A stretch of DNA of 6,017 nt from NCBI GenBank assembly GCA_028692535.1, contig JAQUXD010000103.1:1-6017 (forward strand), in the 5' to 3' direction. Made by a program: the position numbers and the translations under genes. This document shows positions 1 to 6,017 of this stretch, one piece after another; positions within the stretch are counted from its first letter, which is position 1, and each line of letters starts with the position of its first letter. The DNA is from Eubacteriales bacterium (GTDB lineage Bacteria; Bacillota; Clostridia; Peptostreptococcales; Anaerovoracaceae). The notes beneath the pieces are model-generated. The model did no database searches and was not told the origin of the DNA. It saw only the letters and a program-made list of their open reading frames with translations.

Positions 1-949
1 TTTCGTCGATGCGTTTTTCATAAGAATAGCCGTAGTTTTCAGCGATCTTGGGCAGCAGCTCATCGGGGAAGATGGGGAACTGCTGATTGGTGGGGCTGTC
101 CATCAGAAAAGAGACGCCCATGTCTGTCAGCTCGTTTTTGATCTTCATGGCCATGGCAATGGCATGACGGGAAAGCTTCATGTACAGATCGTCGGTAAAC
201 AATCCGATAAACTGCAGGGCCAGCAGACGACCCTTGGCAAACATGCCGCCGTTCTGCTTGATGATGTAGCGGAAATCCTTTTTCAGGTCCTCGTTGCGGA
301 TCACCACCGCTTCGCCGAACAGCGCGCCCTGCTTAGTGCCGCCGATATAAAAGACGTCGCAAATTTCGGTCAGAAACGGCAGGTCCAGATCGTTTCCGGG
401 CGCTGCCAGGCCATAACCCAGACGGGCGCCGTCCAGGAACAGATATAGTTCGTATTCATCGCAGACCCGCCGCAGATCCGTTAATTCCTGCCGCGTGTAC
501 ACCGTACCCAACTCCGTAGGGCTGGACACATAAACCATTTTCGGCTGTACGATGTGCTCGAAGGATTCATCGTGGAAATGCTCATAGCAGTACTCTGCCA
601 CCTGCTGTGCGTTGATTTTCCCGTTCTCTCCGGGAATCGCCAGCACCTTGTGGCCGTGGGCCTCGATGGTCCCTGTCTCGTGCCTGTTGATATGGCCGGT
701 ATCCACAGAGATGACGCCCTGATGTGTCCGGAGCGCAGAGGATATGACCGTCATATTCGTCTGGGTTCCGCCCACCAGGATGTGCACATCCACGTCTTCG
801 GACCCGCAGGCCTGACGAATCAGCCGCCGGGCTTCTGTGGTATACGCATCCTCGCTGTACCCTTCGTGCTGCTCCATATTGGTTTCGTTGAGCAGCTTCA
901 TGATGGAGGGATGTGCCCCTTCGTTGTAATCGCAATAGAACATGATCAT
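1..949 (-). CDS. Threonine aldolase / beta-eliminating lyase family PLP enzyme (C-terminus cut by window edge)
   Basis: A cytoplasmic fold-type I PLP enzyme that I translated by hand; 316 residues are visible and the frame stays open to the left edge. The family is usually about 340 residues, so roughly 25 C-terminal residues are probably missing. Family landmarks in order: the N-terminal CDYNEGAHPSI (residues 6-16), a phosphate-binding GGTQTN loop (60-65), the HINRHETG segment with the PLP-stacking histidine near residue 90, the cofactor-binding aspartate in FLDGAR (D173), and the presumed Schiff-base lysine in GGTKQG (K206). Known members cleave L-threonine or other beta-hydroxy amino acids to glycine and an aldehyde. 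The GGTKQG context differs from the SKGLGAP type of classical LtaE enzymes, so the exact substrate is open. The start at 949 is preferred over the in-frame ATG at 943 because it is better spaced from the AGGGA site. It follows the diaminopropionate ammonia-lyase gene after 24 bases and is probably co-transcribed with it. The family call is secure; the reaction is inferred. Confidence 0.9.
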   Translation of the reverse strand, partial: MIMFYCDYNEGAHPSIMKLLNETNMEQHEGYSEDAYTTEARRLIRQACGSEDVDVHILVGGTQTNMTVISSALRTHQGVISVDTGHINRHETGTIEAHGHKVLAIPGENGKINAQQVAEYCYEHFHDESFEHIVQPKMVYVSSPTELGTVYTRQELTDLRRVCDEYELYLFLDGARLGYGLAAPGNDLDLPFLTEICDVFYIGGTKQGALFGEAVVIRNEDLKKDFRYIIKQNGGMFAKGRLLALQFIGLFTDDLYMKLSRHAIAMAMKIKNELTDMGVSFLMDSPTNQQFPIFPDELLPKIAENYGYSYEKRIDE

Positions 950-958
950 GGTAGTGTC

Positions 959-964
959 TTCCCT
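959..964 (-). promoter_or_regulatory. Ribosome binding site of the threonine aldolase-family gene
   Basis: On the minus strand AGGGAA occurs about 10 bases before the ATG at 949 and about 16 before the second ATG at 943. This purine-rich site favours the first ATG as the start. The site is imperfect and lies in the short gap after the ammonia-lyase stop codon. Confidence 0.5.
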
Positions 965-973
965 TTCTTTTCG

Positions 974-2167
974 CTATTTCGCCCAGGCGCCTTCCCAGAC
1001 GATCCTTCGATAATTGATTTGATCCGTGTCGCCTTCCGTGCTGAAGCACAGAACGGTGGACTCCGCATTCAATTCCAGTGATTTCCGCAAATCCTTGTAG
1101 CCTTCGTCGCACATCAAATGGTAGCACAGACCCAGCCCAACAGCTCCGGATTCTCCGGAGACTACGACAGGGTCGCCGGGCACCGGCGCCGCCAGGATTC
1201 GCATACCCGTAGCCGTAACAGCGTCCTGAAGCGATACAAAACTCCGAGTATAGTCCCGAAGGATCGGCCAACCCAGGTTCGTAGGTTCCCCGCAGGCCAG
1301 TCCGGCCATAATGGTATCCATTTCCCCGCCTACGAGGTGCAGCGTGCCGTCATTGGCCGAAACGGTCCGGTAATAGCAGTCTGCCTGGTCGGATTCCAAG
1401 ATCACGATCTTCGGATGCTTCGGCCCGTACACGTCGGCAAAGAAGCCTGTTACAGCGGCCGCCATGGAACCGACGCCGGCCTGCAAAAGGATGTGGGTCG
1501 GCCGCAAATTCCGGGCCTCCAGTTCCTCGAAACACTCCAAAGCCATGACCGCATAGCCCTGCATGATCCAAAGCGGAATATCCGTGTATCCTTCCCAATC
1601 CTTGTCCTGGACCGTGACCCATCCGTTCTTTTCGGCCAGATCCGCCGCCATGCGGATCGTGTCGTCGTAATTTAAATCTGTGATCGTAGCCTCTGCGCCC
1701 AACGCTCTGATATTGGCGAGTCGCTCGGGAGAAGACCCCTTGGGCATAAAAATCACACATTTCTGCCCCAGTTTTTGAGCAGTCCATGCGACACCTCTGC
1801 CGTGATTGCCGTCGGTGGTGGAAACAAAAGTGATCTCTCCCAGCTGCTTCCTGATCTCCGGAGAAATCATGGTTTCATAGGGTAGTTCCTGTATGTCCAA
1901 TCCCAATCTATGGGCCAGGTATGTTCCGATGGCATAGGCCCCGCCCAGTCCTTTAAAAGAATTGATTCCGAAGCGGTAAGATTCGTCCTTTACAAAAATG
2001 TGTCCCAGACCCAGTGTTTGAGCCAGACCCGGCAGCTCCGCAAGAGGAGTGATCGAGTAGGACGGGATGCTTCGGTGAAAATCCCTGGCCCGCCCAACTT
2101 CGCCTCGACCGACGATCCCGGTATTCGCAGGAGGTGTTTTTTGCAGCGTATTATTGATCCATTTCAT
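974..2167 (-). CDS. dpaL: Diaminopropionate ammonia-lyase
   Basis: A complete 397-residue protein, a normal length for this family (E. coli YgeX/DpaL is about 400). It is a fold-type II PLP enzyme that converts 2,3-diaminopropionate to pyruvate and two ammonia; the E. coli enzyme accepts both D and L forms. The Schiff-base lysine is K72 in RFGINSFKGLGG (65-76). D119 in TTDGNHGRG and D188 in VQDKDWEGYTDIP match the two catalytic aspartates known in the E. coli enzyme (D120 and D189). The PLP-phosphate glycine loop is AGVGSMAA (230-237), followed by VVSGESGAVGLG (335-346) and the typical C-terminal FSTEGDTDQINYR (375-387). Everything needed for catalysis appears present. The ATG at 2167 gives the usual family N-terminus and has a weak GAGAG site 7 bases upstream. 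It lies 18 bases after the ZIP transporter gene and 24 before the aldolase-family gene, so an operon is likely. The pyruvate and ammonia released would suit amino-acid fermentation or use of the substrate as a nitrogen source. Confidence 0.95.
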   Translation of the reverse strand: MKWINNTLQKTPPANTGIVGRGEVGRARDFHRSIPSYSITPLAELPGLAQTLGLGHIFVKDESYRFGINSFKGLGGAYAIGTYLAHRLGLDIQELPYETMISPEIRKQLGEITFVSTTDGNHGRGVAWTAQKLGQKCVIFMPKGSSPERLANIRALGAEATITDLNYDDTIRMAADLAEKNGWVTVQDKDWEGYTDIPLWIMQGYAVMALECFEELEARNLRPTHILLQAGVGSMAAAVTGFFADVYGPKHPKIVILESDQADCYYRTVSANDGTLHLVGGEMDTIMAGLACGEPTNLGWPILRDYTRSFVSLQDAVTATGMRILAAPVPGDPVVVSGESGAVGLGLCYHLMCDEGYKDLRKSLELNAESTVLCFSTEGDTDQINYRRIVWEGAWAK

Positions 2168-2174
2168 CCTTTTA

Positions 2175-2179
2175 CTCTC
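2175..2179 (-). promoter_or_regulatory. Weak ribosome binding site of the ammonia-lyase gene
   Basis: GAGAG on the minus strand, 7 bases before the ATG at 2167, inside the 18-base gap after the ZIP stop codon. It is the best Shine-Dalgarno match in the gap but poor compared with the AGGAGG of the kinase-like gene. Translation may rely partly on coupling to the upstream gene. Confidence 0.4.
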
Positions 2180-2185
2180 GTTTCG

Positions 2186-3037
2186 TTAACCGTAGATCAG
2201 CACCAGCCCCAGCAGCATGCCGATAATCATCGACGCCGCCGGCAATTTTGACCGCCACATGAGGATCGATTCGGGCAGCAGTTCGCCGAACACCACATAA
2301 AGCATGGCTCCGCTGGCGAAGCTGAGAGATATGGCGTGCCACAGAGGACTGATGGAGCCCAACATGTAACCGGTAAAGGCGCCCAGAACTGTGGGCGCAC
2401 CACTGGCAGCTGTAACGGCAATGGCTTTGGATCTGCTCATGCCGCCGGCCATCAAGGGAACCGCAACGGCCATTCCCTCGGGCACATTGTGAATTCCGAT
2501 GATCAGCGCTACGATCCAACCGCTTCCGTCCCAGATGGAAAGCATGTTTTCTTTTGCATAAGCCGCGCCGATGATCATGCCTTCCGGAAAATTATGCAGC
2601 GCAATGGCAGAGGCCATAATAATACCCGCCACAAACAGCTGGGAACGCTGTCCCCTGTGGACCTGAAGATGGTCGCTGTGGATCAGTTCGTCCAGATCGT
2701 CTGCCGTCCGAGGATGGCAGGAATCCACATGCGGAACTTCCGGATTGGTCTTGTAATCGATCAGATAATTGAGCAGCGCGACCACTCCATATCCCATTAG
2801 GATACCGATGATCGCCAGACCGAGATTCGCAGGCTCGGAGCCGCCGGAAGGAAACAGGGTTTCCATGATCAGATCGAAACAAACGACCGACAGCATCACA
2901 CCCCCGGCAAAACTGAGAAGCAGGCTGACGGTCTTCTTGGAATCCTTCCGAAAACAGCAGCATATCACAGCCCCGACACCGGTACCGCCAATTCCCGCGA
3001 CAGAGGTGATCAACAGGACCCAGGCAAGTAGACTCAT
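2186..3037 (-). CDS. ZIP-family divalent metal transporter
   Basis: A 283-residue inner-membrane protein of the ZIP (SLC39-like) family, which moves Zn2+, Fe2+ or Mn2+ into the cytoplasm. The two metal-site helices carry HNFPEG (148-153) and HNVPEG (183-188), the paired His-Asn-x-Pro-Glu-Gly signatures that form the binuclear metal centre of bacterial ZIPs. Other landmarks are FAGGVMLS (43-50), FDLIMET (54-60) and GELLPES (251-257). About eight hydrophobic helices can be read. Between helices 3 and 4 is a polar loop (about 95-132) with histidines at 103, 108, 120, 123 and 127, the usual place for a cytoplasmic metal-sensing or metal-holding loop. The frame extends 26 residues further upstream, but that stretch overlaps the kinase-like gene. 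The ATG at 3037, only 2 bases after that gene's stop, gives the hydrophobic N-terminus expected for ZIPs. The metal cannot be told from sequence. Its position just before two PLP enzymes is notable, but a functional link is only inference. Confidence 0.93.
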   Translation of the reverse strand: MSLLAWVLLITSVAGIGGTGVGAVICCCFRKDSKKTVSLLLSFAGGVMLSVVCFDLIMETLFPSGGSEPANLGLAIIGILMGYGVVALLNYLIDYKTNPEVPHVDSCHPRTADDLDELIHSDHLQVHRGQRSQLFVAGIIMASAIALHNFPEGMIIGAAYAKENMLSIWDGSGWIVALIIGIHNVPEGMAVAVPLMAGGMSRSKAIAVTAASGAPTVLGAFTGYMLGSISPLWHAISLSFASGAMLYVVFGELLPESILMWRSKLPAASMIIGMLLGLVLIYG

Positions 3038-3039
3038 AG

Positions 3040-3648
3040 CTATTTCCAATGCTCCAAATACGTAAGAATCGTTTCCACGGCGCCCTGCACGCCTACATTG
3101 TCCGCAAAAAGACACAGGTGATAGTTTTCCACCCGGCCCCAGCGCCGTCCGGTGTAATGCTCATAATATTTCATGCGCTGCTTGTCGGCCTCTCGGATGT
3201 ATTTTTCCATTTCTTCGTCCGTATAACCGCTTTTTTCGGGCGCTACAGCTCTTTTTCGCTTGATCCGGTATTCCATGCTGGCCGAAATAAAAATATCCGC
3301 GCTGCCCTCTTCTCGAAGCACATAATCAGCGCAGCGGCCGACGATCACACAGGGGCCCTTCGCGGCCAGCGCCCGGATGATTTTGGATTGTTCGATAAAG
3401 ATCGTATCGGAAAGGGAGGGTTGATAAAAAGCCGTCATAGCCATGCGCCCAAGAGAGGGCGTACTCAGATCCGGCGCTTTCTCTTCGTTGGCCGCCAGAA
3501 ACTTCTCGTCGAACTCACCTTCCCGGGAAGCCAGCTTCAGAAGCTCTTTATCGTAAAAAGGAATGTCGAGCCGATGGGCAAGCTGAATGCCGATTTCCCG
3601 GCCGCCGCTTCCGAATTCCCTGCCGATGGTAATTACTTTTTGATTCAT
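3040..3648 (-). CDS. Cytidylate kinase-like family P-loop protein
   Basis: A 202-residue cytoplasmic protein of the cytidylate kinase-like family that is common in Clostridia. The N-terminal ITIGREFGSGGREIG (6-20) is the nucleotide-binding loop. The usual Walker A lysine is replaced by arginine (GSGGRE), which I recall as typical of this family. Next come FYDKELL (31-37), the second conserved strand with VIVGRCADYVL (101-111), the strand IFISAS (119-124) and an arginine-rich lid-like segment around 128-157. The C-terminal ADKQRMKYYEHYTG (154-167) and ENYHLCL (174-180) match the family pattern. Nucleotide monophosphate kinase activity is suggested by homology, but the physiological substrate is not established, and true Cmk is usually encoded elsewhere. 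The frame is open 24 residues upstream, but the ATG at 3648 has AGGAGG 5 bases before it and gives the family's normal start. It is the first gene after a probable promoter and is followed after 2 bases by the ZIP gene. Confidence 0.88.
   Translation of the reverse strand: MNQKVITIGREFGSGGREIGIQLAHRLDIPFYDKELLKLASREGEFDEKFLAANEEKAPDLSTPSLGRMAMTAFYQPSLSDTIFIEQSKIIRALAAKGPCVIVGRCADYVLREEGSADIFISASMEYRIKRKRAVAPEKSGYTDEEMEKYIREADKQRMKYYEHYTGRRWGRVENYHLCLFADNVGVQGAVETILTYLEHWK
3043..3047 (-). promoter_or_regulatory. Ribosome binding site of the ZIP gene, inside the preceding gene
   Basis: GGAAA on the minus strand, 7 bases before the ATG at 3037, lies within the last codons of the kinase-like gene. 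A second match, GGAG, sits about 14 bases from the ATG. Only 2 bases separate the stop at 3040 from this ATG, so translational coupling is likely. This supports the short start over the longer overlapping frame. Confidence 0.45.
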
Positions 3649-3652
3649 TGGG

Positions 3653-3659
3653 TCCTCCT
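3653..3659 (-). promoter_or_regulatory. Strong ribosome binding site that sets the start of the kinase-like gene
   Basis: AGGAGGA on the minus strand, with AGGAGG ending 5 bases before the ATG at 3648. It is the best Shine-Dalgarno sequence in the window and decides between this start and the upstream in-frame ATG at 3720, which lies inside the preceding gene. Confidence 0.85.
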
Positions 3660-3687
3660 GACATCGTTCTTCAAATGACGCACGCTT

Positions 3688-3716
3688 ATTATACCTTGTT
3701 TTGCGGCAAATCGGAA
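3688..3716 (-). promoter_or_regulatory. Candidate sigma-A promoter for the kinase-ZIP-lyase-aldolase genes
   Basis: On the minus strand a perfect TATAAT (3693 to 3688) overlaps the TAA stop codon of the membrane protein gene. With a 17-base spacer the -35 position reads TTCCGA (3716 to 3711), matching TTGACA at only three of six places; there is no extended -10 TG. Transcription would start near 3681, giving a leader of about 30 bases with the AGGAGG site. The -10 box and position are convincing; the weak -35 leaves doubt, and read-through from upstream could also drive these genes. Confidence 0.5.
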
Positions 3717-6017
3717 CCACTGTTTCCGGAAGCAGAAGCTTTTTTGCGGGTCCTTCGCTTTGATAATCCCTCGTGGAGCAGGATCATCAGCGATGCCAAC
3801 AGACCGGCCAGACTCACTCGAAATCCGGGCTTGCCCAAGGGATACGTAAACCGAATATCTGTGACGCCCTGACGGACCACCATCAGATTGTTTTCGTTGC
3901 CCAATTCGGAAGTCGTTTCGAAGATGTCCTGCCAGGCCAGCGTCGTGTTTACACCGCTGTAATCAGAGCGGATCCGCATGCCGTTGTCGCTGTGTTCGAT
4001 GTCCAGTGGGACCAGTTGCCGATGCGGCAGTTTTTGGTACGGAACATCCAGCAGGGAACTCAGCAACTTAAATATTTCGTAGTCTTCGGCATCAATCGCA
4101 TGGAATACAAGATTGAAACCCAAAAACAAGATGTTCGGATCCTCGTTGTACCCGGCCCAGATCAAGCGTTCTCCCGAATAATCCGCATATCCCTTGATAT
4201 GATCCAGTTCTACCAGATACTGCGTATTCCAGGTCGTATATTCTTCAGGAAACGGTCCGGCCAAGATCTTTTCATCGCCATAGTACATGTCCGGGAAGCG
4301 GTTGACAAAGGAAATGCCCGAAACATAGACATCCAAAAAGTTCATTCGCTGCGTCACGGGATCGAAGGGTACATGGGTCACATCGATCACCACTCTGATG
4401 CCGCGCGCTGCCAGAGCGCGGACCAAATCTTCTGCGGCCTCCTGATCCCGAAAGCTGAAACCGGAAAGGAAGACTGTTTCGTACCCTTCAAAATCTTCGA
4501 TCCGGTAGTCGTCCAGCGCATCGGAAACGCCCACGGAAAAGGACGGAAAGTAAAGCGGGACCGTGTCGGCAAAAGCACCGATCGCTATGCCTTCATAGTC
4601 CGTGATCAGGCCGAATTCCGGTGGTGTATCTACATGGAAGATATACATTTTGTCTGTTTTGCGGACCAACCGGTATCCGGATCTGGCGGCTTCGGAGACC
4701 ATGTCGTTCTCCGTCCGTTGGTTTTTTCCCAAAGATTCCGCATGGATCGCCACGGTGTCGTTGCCCATTTCCAGGCTGCGGTCAAACAGATAGAGATAGT
4801 TTTCTGATTCCAGAGCAGTGTTCAGCAGGACGATGTTCGATGCGGTTTCGGCAGCCTGCCAGGCCCAGCCGTAGGTGTATGACACCGCATCATCGCCGGT
4901 ACAAAGCGCCCAGGAAGGATAAGAACCAAACACGCTCAGGTCCATGATTGCCGCTCGCTGCGTCGTGATTCCTTTGATTGTCGACAGCTCATGAGCCAGT
5001 GTCCGGGAGTGATCCACGGCATAGCGTCCGAAGGATAAGGATGGAATGCAATCCAAGCCGAGCACCACCACGAAAAAGATGCAGGCCCATCGCCGAATCG
5101 TTTGCCATTCCATCATCGAGAAGAAGAAAAACGCATACGCAAACGTAGTGAAACGGATCATCCAAAACAGTTCGCTGGCCGGAAATTGAAGGAGTATGGG
5201 AATAAAAGCCGGTGTGATGGCAACCACCAGCAAGAGCGCAAAATAGTAACCCGCCCGGTTTGCTTTCGGGGCAAACACCCCGCCGATCAGAGAAAGGACC
5301 ACGACAGAAAGTCCGAAGTAGAAGGGGCCGGCATCGGCCAGTCTTGCCAAAGGGTCCAGCTGGTCGGCAAACCGAAAAGCAAGGGCCTGCATGACCACAG
5401 CAGTGGAAGACGCATTCATGGATACCAGACCGCCCGACAGCGCCGGGATTAGCCAGAGCCCGGTGAGCATGATCCCCGAAAGCATGGCCAGCAAAACGCG
5501 CAACCTACAGATGTATTCCCGGCGGCGAAGGCTGTCGAACACCAAAAACACAAAGACGGCGATCCCCGACATGGCGGCAATCATCACATGCGCCAGCACC
5601 ATCAGCGCGGAAATCAGGATCAGGCCAAGTAAAGCCGGGCTTTTCTTTTCCCGAAGGTACAGCCAAAGAAAGAAAATCAGATATGGGATCAGCGTGATCG
5701 CCAGCATTCTGGGCAGATTTCCTTCGTTCAGAAAGACACGAATGTTGTCCGGCATAAAAAACCACAGCAAGGCGATTATCAGTCCCAGAAAAGGCCTTCG
5801 GGTTCGAACGCCCAATGCGATCCAAGGCAGTCCGCCTAAAAATGCGGACAGCGCAAAGTAGAGATAGTATGCAATCTGCATGTCGCCCTGCGTCAAAAAG
5901 CGCAAGCCCGCCAAGACGTAGTATGAAAGCGGAGGCCAGTAGCGGTACAGTTGGATCCCGTTGTACCAGTATGGTGTATAGAGCGGATAGCTCGTACCGT
6001 TTTGCAGACCTTGATAC
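3689..6017 (-). CDS. Large PTPS-related (GT-C-like) membrane protein, N-terminus outside the window
   Basis: The frame enters from the right edge; 775 residues are visible to the TAA at 3689. A TTG at 5914 could look like a start, but the frame continues upstream with well-formed sequence (YNGIQLYRYWPPLSYY, residues 18-33 of the visible part), so the real start lies beyond 6017. That motif and FLNEGNLPRML (95-105) fit the PTPS-related membrane family (PF10131), which resembles GT-C glycosyltransferases and polytopic YfhO-like proteins. About ten hydrophobic segments lie between residues 48 and 327. A long polar region (about 328-730), probably outside the membrane, follows, and then a final membrane helix (about 733-748) and a basic tail (SKRRTRKKA). 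Within the polar region, residues about 470-660 look like an alpha/beta domain: DDYRIEDFEGYETVFLSG, a helix AAEDLVRALAARG, then IRVVIDV. This resembles a class I amidotransferase-like or flavodoxin-like fold without an obvious catalytic triad. A role in cell-surface glycan or lipid-linked sugar transfer is plausible but unproven. Despite the family name there is no pterin synthase domain to see. Confidence 0.75.
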   Translation of the reverse strand, partial: YQGLQNGTSYPLYTPYWYNGIQLYRYWPPLSYYVLAGLRFLTQGDMQIAYYLYFALSAFLGGLPWIALGVRTRRPFLGLIIALLWFFMPDNIRVFLNEGNLPRMLAITLIPYLIFFLWLYLREKKSPALLGLILISALMVLAHVMIAAMSGIAVFVFLVFDSLRRREYICRLRVLLAMLSGIMLTGLWLIPALSGGLVSMNASSTAVVMQALAFRFADQLDPLARLADAGPFYFGLSVVVLSLIGGVFAPKANRAGYYFALLLVVAITPAFIPILLQFPASELFWMIRFTTFAYAFFFFSMMEWQTIRRWACIFFVVVLGLDCIPSLSFGRYAVDHSRTLAHELSTIKGITTQRAAIMDLSVFGSYPSWALCTGDDAVSYTYGWAWQAAETASNIVLLNTALESENYLYLFDRSLEMGNDTVAIHAESLGKNQRTENDMVSEAARSGYRLVRKTDKMYIFHVDTPPEFGLITDYEGIAIGAFADTVPLYFPSFSVGVSDALDDYRIEDFEGYETVFLSGFSFRDQEAAEDLVRALAARGIRVVIDVTHVPFDPVTQRMNFLDVYVSGISFVNRFPDMYYGDEKILAGPFPEEYTTWNTQYLVELDHIKGYADYSGERLIWAGYNEDPNILFLGFNLVFHAIDAEDYEIFKLLSSLLDVPYQKLPHRQLVPLDIEHSDNGMRIRSDYSGVNTTLAWQDIFETTSELGNENNLMVVRQGVTDIRFTYPLGKPGFRVSLAGLLASLMILLHEGLSKRRTRKKASASGNSGSDLPQNKV

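Noticed and set aside
554..1081. Plus-strand frame of 175 codons
   Set aside because: Antisense to the start of the aldolase-family gene and the end of dpaL; no recognisable motif and no neighbouring plus-strand genes.
1144..1160. Perfect 7-base inverted repeat with a 3-base loop (CTCCGGA / TCCGGAG) resembling a terminator stem
   Set aside because: It lies inside dpaL over the conserved GESGA codons and has no T-run after it on either strand. It is better explained by codon content than by transcription termination.
582..1271. Minus-strand frame of 229 codons overlapping the ammonia-lyase and aldolase-family genes
   Set aside because: It overlaps two well-supported genes in another frame on the same strand. 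Its translation is rich in Arg and Gly with no family motif, which is typical of an out-of-frame reading.
2186..3115. Longer version of the ZIP protein starting at 3115 (309 residues)
   Set aside because: The extra 26 residues overlap the kinase-like gene and are not hydrophobic or family-like. The ATG at 3037 gives the standard ZIP N-terminus and a tight gene junction.
3773..4807. Long plus-strand reading frame of 344 codons opposite the membrane protein gene
   Set aside because: It lies antisense to a gene with clear family motifs and has no recognisable domain and no good ribosome site. It reads as a low-information shadow frame produced by the GC-biased codons of the real gene.
3689..5914. 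TTG at 5914 as the true start of the membrane protein
   Set aside because: The frame stays open to the right edge, and the 34 extra residues carry the conserved-looking WYNGIQLYRYWPPLSYY segment, so the start lies outside the window.
1..6017. Mobile elements, CRISPR arrays, tRNA/rRNA genes or riboswitches
   Set aside because: Nearly every base is inside one of five ordinary genes. I saw no repeat-spacer pattern, transposase motif, terminal repeats or tRNA-like cloverleaf, and the gaps (up to 40 bases) are too short for a riboswitch.

Overview
The window is a densely packed, single-direction block of five protein genes, all on the minus strand. The strong AGGAGG ribosome site, the consensus TATAAT box, the GC content just over half by eye and the gene families (cytidylate kinase-like P-loop protein, PTPS-related membrane protein, diaminopropionate ammonia-lyase, clostridial-type threonine aldolase homologue) point to an anaerobic, amino-acid-fermenting Firmicute of the Clostridia. 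No species can be named from the sequence alone.

Read in the direction of transcription (right to left), the layout is as follows. (1) 6017 to 3689: the 3' part of a large membrane protein of the PTPS-related type, with a GT-C-like multi-helix N-terminal half, a long presumably extracytoplasmic region and a final membrane anchor. Its start lies beyond the right edge. (2) 3648 to 3040: a cytidylate kinase-like P-loop protein. (3) 3037 to 2186: a ZIP-family divalent metal transporter. (4) 2167 to 974: diaminopropionate ammonia-lyase, complete and with an intact active site. (5) 949 to the left edge: a PLP-dependent lyase of the threonine aldolase/beta-eliminating lyase family, missing only its C-terminal end.

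Gaps between genes are 40, 2, 18 and 24 bases, with no visible terminator between them. A TATAAT box overlaps the stop codon of the membrane protein gene, and an AGGAGG site follows before the kinase-like gene. Genes 2 to 5 could therefore form a transcription unit of their own, with read-through from gene 1 also possible.

The two PLP enzymes suggest amino-acid breakdown. The ammonia-lyase turns 2,3-diaminopropionate into pyruvate and two ammonia. The aldolase-family enzyme probably cleaves a beta-hydroxy amino acid to glycine and an aldehyde. The ZIP transporter would supply Zn, Mn or Fe. Whether the transporter and the kinase-like protein work with the amino-acid enzymes or are simply co-transcribed cannot be decided here. 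There are no RNA genes, CRISPR arrays, insertion sequences or attachment sites that I can support, and no non-coding stretch longer than about 40 bases. The window looks like ordinary chromosomal core or semi-accessory metabolism. The points worth a second look concern gene context, subfamily assignment and the internal promoter.
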